NCBI GenBank assembly: GCA_023430045.1
Contig: JAEZCF010000134.1
Span: 1-46,280, forward strand
Direction: 5' to 3'
Length of the DNA: 46,280 nt
From: Pseudomonadota bacterium
Lineage (GTDB): Bacteria > Pseudomonadota > Gammaproteobacteria > Xanthomonadales > Xanthomonadaceae
Positions 42,154-46,280 of the stretch are shown here, one piece after another. A model generated the notes under the pieces. It searched no databases. It was not told the origin of the DNA and saw only the letters and a list, made by a program, of their open reading frames with translations. The first letter of the stretch is position 1. The number at the start of each line of letters is the position of its first letter. A program made the position numbers and the translations under genes.

Positions 42154-44331
42154 ATGCCCCTTTTGACCACGCTCGGCCTGGCTGCGGTGCTCGCAGCGTC
42201 CCCGGCATCGGCCAACGCACCGGTGGCGGACGCCGCCTTCAGCGCCTGCATGACGCAACTGCAGGCGACCGCGACCGCGCAGGGCATCCCGGCCGAACGC
42301 TTCCAGGCCCTTACCGCCAGGCTGCAACCCGACCCGACCGTGCTGCCGTTGCTGGATGCGCAGCCCGAGTTCACCACGCCGATCTGGGATTACCTGGCCG
42401 CGCTGGTCGATGGGCAGCGGGTGGACGACGGCCGCGCGATGCTGGAACGACATCAGGCGCTGCTGCAGCAGGTATCGGCCCAGTATGGTGTCGACGCGGC
42501 GACCATCGTGGCGGTGTGGGGCGTGGAGAGCGATTACGGCCGCGTCTTCGGCAAACGCCCGCTGCTGCAGTCGCTGGCCACGCTGTCCTGTGCCGGGCGG
42601 CGGCAACCCTTCTTTCGCGGCGAACTGCTGGCTTTGCTCAGGCTCATCGACCAGGGCGATCTGCAGGGCGCAGGGCTGATGGGCTCGTGGGCCGGCGCCT
42701 TCGGGCATACCCAGTTCATGCCCAGCACCTATGCGCGTATCGCCGTGGATGGCGATGGCGACGGTCGTCGCGATCTGGTCGGCAGTATTCCCGATGCGTT
42801 GGCGTCCACCGCCAACTACCTCAAGCGTGCCGGATGGCGCACGGGCGAACCCTGGGGCATCGAGGTACGCCTGCCGCCGGGATTCAACACCACCCTGGCC
42901 GGTCGCACCCAGCGCAGGTCGCTGGCCGAATGGCGCGCACTGGGCGTGACCACGCAGGCAGGGGCCAGAATCGCGCCCGCCGGTCTGCCGGCCGATGCAC
43001 GCGCCGCCCTGCTGCTGCCTGCCGGCAGGGCCGGTCCTGCCGTGCTGGTGTTCCGCAATTACGACGCCATCTACAGCTACAACGCCGCTGAAAGCTACGC
43101 ACTGGCCATCGCCACGCTGGCTGATCGCCTGCGTGGCGGCAATGGATTCGCCGTAGCGTGGCCTACCGATGATCCCGGCCTGGGTCGGCGCGAGCGCCGT
43201 GAGCTGCAGGCACTGCTGGCGGCGCGCGGGCACGATATCGGTGAAGTCGATGGCATGATCGGCACCGCCAGCCGGCGCGCGATCCAGGCCGAACAGCAAC
43301 GCCTGGGCTGGCCCACGGCCGATGGCCGCGCCGGTCGTCGCATCCTGCAGGCGCTGCGGGAGGTGCCCCCCGGGCCCGCCGTGGTGCCTGCGGTCACCCG
43401 CTTCACGCTTCCTTCCAACCACAGCACGCTGGCGCAGTCACCAGCCGTGCGGAGCGCTTCCAGCATGCAACAGATACAGGGTGTAACCAGTGGTCAGTTC
43501 CAGGGGCTGGATGCCTGGCTGGTGGAAACTCCGCAGGCCACCGCCGCCATCAGCGTCTTCGGCGGGCAGCTGCTGTCCTTCGTACCCAAGGGCGGCCAGG
43601 ATGTGATGTGGCTGTCGCCACGCCGTGCCCCGCTGCCCACGCCCATCCGCGGCGGCAGCCCTGTATGCTGGCCGTACTTCGGCCGCCAGGGGCAGGGTAA
43701 CGATGTGCCCTCGCATGGATTCGTGCGCACCTTGCCCTGGGAGCTGAAGCAGGCGCGCAGCCGCGGCGACGGCAGCATCGAGCTGATTCTCGCGCCGCCC
43801 GTGCTGGCCGACCTGGCCTTGCGCCTGCAGATGGTGGTGGTGGTCGGCAGCACGCTGCAGCAACAGCTGGTCACCGAAAACACGGGCAGTCAGCCGGCCA
43901 GCATCACCCAGGCCCTGCACAACTATTTCCGGGTGGGTGATGCCAGCCGGGTGGATGTGGACGGCGTGGATGGGCTGGAGTATCTCGACAAGTACGAGGA
44001 CTACGCCCGGCCACGTCGCCAGCAGGGACCGTGGAACCTGCGCGACCCACGTGATCCCGGCCGCAGTGATCGCATCTATACCCAGGCCGACGGTCGCTAT
44101 GTACTGCGCGATCCGGTGCTCGGGCGCCGCATCACCATCGAAACCGCCGGCAGCCGATCGCTGGTGGCATGGAATCCGGGCGCGGATGCTGCCGCGAAGA
44201 TGGCCGATGTCGGTGATGGCTGGCGGGACTATGTATGCCTGGAAGCGGCCAATGCCGGTCCGGACGTGATCACGCTTCCCGCAGGCGGCCGGCACGTGCT
44301 GCAGCAGACCCTGTCAGTGCAGCCGCTCTGA
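42154..44331 (+). CDS. Lytic murein transglycosylase joined in frame to D-hexose-6-phosphate mutarotase
   Basis: One open frame of 725 residues holds two unrelated enzymes. Residues 1-21 are a signal peptide (MPLLTTLGLAAVLAASPASA). Residues about 25-340 are an MltB-type lytic transglycosylase that cuts peptidoglycan, with catalytic Glu in VAVWGVESDYGRVFG (E125) and GSWAGAFGHTQFMPSTYARI. Residues about 347-410 are a peptidoglycan-binding repeat (GHDIGEVDGMIGTASRRAIQ). From M438 (base 43465) the sequence is a YeaD-type mutarotase: GGQLLSFVPKGGQDVMWLSP, RGGSPVCWPYFG, SHGFVRTLPWEL, VAWNPGADAAAKM and DYVCLEAAN. The first enzyme is periplasmic, the second normally cytoplasmic. No stop separates them, and GGAG lies 10 bases before ATG 43465, so the second may also be made separately. 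Lost stop, real fusion or sequence error are all possible. Confidence 0.8.
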   Translation: MPLLTTLGLAAVLAASPASANAPVADAAFSACMTQLQATATAQGIPAERFQALTARLQPDPTVLPLLDAQPEFTTPIWDYLAALVDGQRVDDGRAMLERHQALLQQVSAQYGVDAATIVAVWGVESDYGRVFGKRPLLQSLATLSCAGRRQPFFRGELLALLRLIDQGDLQGAGLMGSWAGAFGHTQFMPSTYARIAVDGDGDGRRDLVGSIPDALASTANYLKRAGWRTGEPWGIEVRLPPGFNTTLAGRTQRRSLAEWRALGVTTQAGARIAPAGLPADARAALLLPAGRAGPAVLVFRNYDAIYSYNAAESYALAIATLADRLRGGNGFAVAWPTDDPGLGRRERRELQALLAARGHDIGEVDGMIGTASRRAIQAEQQRLGWPTADGRAGRRILQALREVPPGPAVVPAVTRFTLPSNHSTLAQSPAVRSASSMQQIQGVTSGQFQGLDAWLVETPQATAAISVFGGQLLSFVPKGGQDVMWLSPRRAPLPTPIRGGSPVCWPYFGRQGQGNDVPSHGFVRTLPWELKQARSRGDGSIELILAPPVLADLALRLQMVVVVGSTLQQQLVTENTGSQPASITQALHNYFRVGDASRVDVDGVDGLEYLDKYEDYARPRRQQGPWNLRDPRDPGRSDRIYTQADGRYVLRDPVLGRRITIETAGSRSLVAWNPGADAAAKMADVGDGWRDYVCLEAANAGPDVITLPAGGRHVLQQTLSVQPL

Positions 44332-44400
44332 TCGACAATCATGCGCCTCGGGTGCATGACAGCGGCCGTCGCCCGGGTACCTTGCCGGCCGGACCTAGGC

Positions 44401-44525
44401 AGGTAATGACCGGTCTCGGCGGGGCCTTGATGGGTTTGGCGGGTGACGACCGCTGTCGGCCGGGCCTTGGTGGGTGACGACCGTTGTCGGCGAGGCCTCG
44501 GTGGGTGACGACCGCTGGTCGTCAC
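44401..44525. repeat. Tandem GGGTGACGACC repeats, 31-base period, ending in a palindrome
   Basis: GGGTGACGACC starts at 44441, 44472 and 44503, exactly 31 bases apart; the first two full units differ at a few positions (GGGTGACGACCGYTGTCGGC then SRGGCCTYGGT). A more degenerate copy begins near 44401 with a 9-base insertion after it. The last unit ends as the palindrome GTGACGACC-GCT-GGTCGTCAC (44505-44525), which contains the benE stop codon. The remaining gap 44332-44400 shows nothing I can name. Confidence 0.75.
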
Positions 44526-45703
44526 GCTTCTCTCCGCAGCACCACCAGGCATACCGCGCCTGCCACCAGGCCCCAGAACGCCGATCCGATCCCGCCCAGC
44601 GACAACCCGGATGCCGTCACCAGGAACGTCACCAGCGCTGCCTCCCGGTCACGTTCGACGACCAATGCACTGGCCAGGCTGTTGCCGATGGTGCCGAACA
44701 GCGCGATACCGGCAACGCAGGCGATGAGTTCGGCGGGGAACGCAGCGAACAGCGCCGCGACGGTGGCTCCGAACAGCCCCACCAGCAGGTAGAAACCGCC
44801 AGCGGCGATCGCGGCGGTGTAGCGTCGCGCAGGATCTTCGTGTGCCTCCTTACCCATGCAGATCGCGGCGGTGATCGCCGCCAGGTTCATGGCGAACGCA
44901 CCGAAGGGCGCCAGCACCATGTTCACCACGCCGATCGAGCCGATCACCGGGGATACGGGTACGTCATAGCCCGATGCGCGCATGACCGCCACGCCGGGGA
45001 CATTCTGCGACGCCATGGTCACCACCAGCAGCGGCAGCGCGATGCTGACCACGGCGGTCCATGACAGGCGTGGGCTGATCCATGCCGGGGTGGCGACCTG
45101 CAGGCGCAGCTCCTGCAGCTGCATCGAACCCTGCATCGACGCGATTCCGATGCCGACCACCAGCGTGGCGATCACGGCGTAGCGGGGCGACCAGCGTCGG
45201 AAGGCCAGCCATGTCGCCAACATCGCAACGGCCATGCCCAGCTGGGTGCCCATGGACACGAACACATCCAGCCCGAAGCGCAGCAGCACACCGGCCAGCA
45301 TGCCGGCGGCGAGCGCCATTGGAACGCGCTGCATCATGCGGGCGAAGAGCCCTGAGAAACCCAGGATCGCACCCAGCGTCGCTGCCAGCAGGAATGCGCC
45401 CGTGGCTTCGGGCAGGCTGACGCCGTCGGCGCCGACGACCAGCATCGCCGCGCCCGGTGTGGACCAGGCCGTCACCACCGGCACGCGGTAACGCAGCGAG
45501 AGGCCGATGCAGGTGATGCCCATGCCCAGTCCAAGCGCCCACATCCATGAAGCGGTCTGCTGCTGGTCGGCGCCAACGGCCCGTGCGGCCTGGAACACGA
45601 TCACCGCCGAGCTGGCAAAGCCCACCAGCACGGTGATGAAGCCCGCTGCCACCGCAGGCAACGAGATGTCGCGCCACCATGCACGCCGAACGACCACTTC
45701 CAT
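44522..45703 (-). CDS. BenE-family benzoate/H+ symporter
   Basis: The 393-residue membrane protein has about 11-12 helices and matches BenE, a proton-coupled importer of benzoate-like acids (E. coli YdcO/BenE about 391 residues). Typical stretches are AAGFITVLVGFASSAVIVFQ, VVTAWSTPGAAMLV, VVTMASQNVPGVAVMRASGY and AAITAAICMGKEAHEDPARR. ATG 45703 is preferred because GGAG lies about 8-12 bases upstream; ATG 45754 and longer starts have no such site and would run toward the rRNA-type promoters. No benzoate catabolic genes are nearby. Confidence 0.9.
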   Translation of the reverse strand: MEVVVRRAWWRDISLPAVAAGFITVLVGFASSAVIVFQAARAVGADQQQTASWMWALGLGMGITCIGLSLRYRVPVVTAWSTPGAAMLVVGADGVSLPEATGAFLLAATLGAILGFSGLFARMMQRVPMALAAGMLAGVLLRFGLDVFVSMGTQLGMAVAMLATWLAFRRWSPRYAVIATLVVGIGIASMQGSMQLQELRLQVATPAWISPRLSWTAVVSIALPLLVVTMASQNVPGVAVMRASGYDVPVSPVIGSIGVVNMVLAPFGAFAMNLAAITAAICMGKEAHEDPARRYTAAIAAGGFYLLVGLFGATVAALFAAFPAELIACVAGIALFGTIGNSLASALVVERDREAALVTFLVTASGLSLGGIGSAFWGLVAGAVCLVVLRREA

Positions 45704-45845
45704 TGCTGCTGCTCCAGACGAGAACGCTGCAATAGATACCGGTTGCGCGGTCATGCGCGCAACGCGTGCATGACCGCGCGCCGCAGCCGACGGCCTGGCA
45801 GCGACACGCGTGTTGCCAGGGATGTCATGAAACTGAAAAAAGATG

Positions 45846-45873
45846 TTGACGTATTCCGTGGGATCTCTACAAT
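45846..45873 (+). promoter_or_regulatory. Promoter P1 of the rRNA-type array
   Basis: -35 TTGACG (45846-45851) and -10 TACAAT (45868-45873) with a 16-base spacer. An A-tract (GAAAAAAGATG) lies just upstream, like an UP element. It is divergent from the BenE gene. Confidence 0.78.
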
Positions 45874-45963
45874 TCGCTCCCTCGCTGCAACGCAACGCTT
45901 TCTTCGGAAAGCAGCGCGGAAACAGCACGCCACACCGCCGTACGATGTCATCGAACGAAGGTG

Positions 45964-45991
45964 TTGACGGACTGGAAAAGTCCGGCATAAT
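45964..45991 (+). promoter_or_regulatory. Promoter P2 of the rRNA-type array
   Basis: -35 TTGACG (45964-45969) and -10 CATAAT (45986-45991), spacer 16. The discriminator region AGGCGGCTCGC is GC-rich, as at stringently controlled promoters. P2 lies 118 bases after P1. Confidence 0.82.
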
Positions 45992-46085
45992 AGGCGGCTC
46001 GCAACGACGGAATGCCTACGGGCTGGACGTCGAAGCAGCATCGGCAACAACGTCCACTTCGGTGAGGCGGCCTTGAAAAAAGGTG

Positions 46086-46113
46086 TTGACGAAGCGGAAA
46101 AGCCGGCTATAAT
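46086..46113 (+). promoter_or_regulatory. Promoter P3 of the rRNA-type array
   Basis: -35 TTGACG (46086-46091) and consensus -10 TATAAT (46108-46113), spacer 16, followed by GGGCGGCTCGC. It copies P2 almost base for base over about 50 bases and lies 122 bases after it. An A-tract (TTGAAAAAAGG) precedes it. It should be the strongest of the three. Confidence 0.86.
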
Positions 46114-46174
46114 GGGCGGCTCGCTACGACGGAAACGTTGCAGCACACGGGAGCGGCGCTGAGGCCACTTCCCC

Positions 46175-46280
46175 GATCTTTGAAAGTATGCGCAGGTATA
46201 TTGTGAAGGCGCCTGCAGGAAGGATGACTTGTCCATCTTGCAGACGTTTGATCAAGCAATAATCAATTGTTTTATAGCAA
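46175..46280 (+). other. Probable rRNA operon leader (boxA-like region)
   Basis: Downstream of P3 the sequence has GATCTTTGAAAGTATGCGCAGG (first 12 bases boxA-like; compare CTCTTTAAC-type antitermination boxes), followed by an AT-rich run to the edge. This resembles leaders before 16S rRNA genes in Xanthomonadaceae. No rRNA is inside the window; the operon is inferred to start just beyond. Confidence 0.6.

Noticed and set aside
44401..44525. Possible CRISPR array or phage attachment site
   Set aside because: Repeats are tandem without spacers, and no integrase or tRNA is near.
45704..45988. Extended N-terminus of the BenE protein
   Set aside because: It would be 95 residues longer than the family norm and overlap promoter P1; ATG 45703 has a ribosome site.

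Overview
The window looks like chromosomal DNA of a high-GC gammaproteobacterium of the Xanthomonadaceae, most probably Stenotrophomonas. The basis is overall gene content, an mlaFEDCB-mlaA cluster, a recC-recB-recD cluster, dispersed palindromic repeats starting with GTAG, and an rRNA-type leader at the right edge. This is an inference from pattern, not from a database comparison. No integrase, transposase, tRNA or CRISPR array was found, so the region reads as stable chromosome with some accessory genes.

Layout. 1-5.1 kb: an RlmI-like rRNA methyltransferase, an exported M19 dipeptidase, an APC amino-acid permease and a LysE exporter. 5.2-7.7 kb: an unrecognised 804-residue protein ending in a reprolysin-like (metzincin) zinc protease domain. 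7.7-9.7 kb: a LysR regulator divergent from a quinone-oxidoreductase-type dehydrogenase. 9.8-12.4 kb: rmuC, a Cys-rich lipoprotein and a glutathione peroxidase. 12.5-16.6 kb: the complete Mla phospholipid-transport operon on the minus strand. 16.8-25.6 kb: recC, recB and recD, overlapping by 4 bases at each junction. 25.6-30.8 kb: a MarR-controlled five-gene operon for a FUSC-type tripartite efflux pump. 31.0-31.6 kb: folE. 31.7-38.4 kb: a complete four-gene Wadjet (jetABCD) anti-plasmid SMC system. 38.4-45.7 kb: a TSUP permease, a YchJ-like protein, egtB-egtD for ergothioneine, a long frame joining a lytic transglycosylase to a hexose-6-phosphate mutarotase, and a BenE transporter. 45.8-46.3 kb: three regularly spaced strong promoters and a leader that should feed an rRNA operon just outside the window.

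How the genes work together. Three sets concern DNA integrity: RmuC, RecBCD and Wadjet. Wadjet is known to linearise small circular plasmids, and RecBCD degrades linear DNA from free ends, so the two could act in sequence. The Mla genes, the dipeptidase, the transglycosylase and the efflux pump serve the envelope. Glutathione peroxidase and ergothioneine synthesis serve redox protection.

Most interesting points: the intact Wadjet operon with a GTAG palindrome between its SMC and nuclease genes; the orphan metzincin protein, a possible secreted effector; the transglycosylase-mutarotase fusion; three convergent gene pairs that each share one CTAG as both stop codons; repeat elements that supply stop codons; and 31-base tandem repeat arrays in two places.
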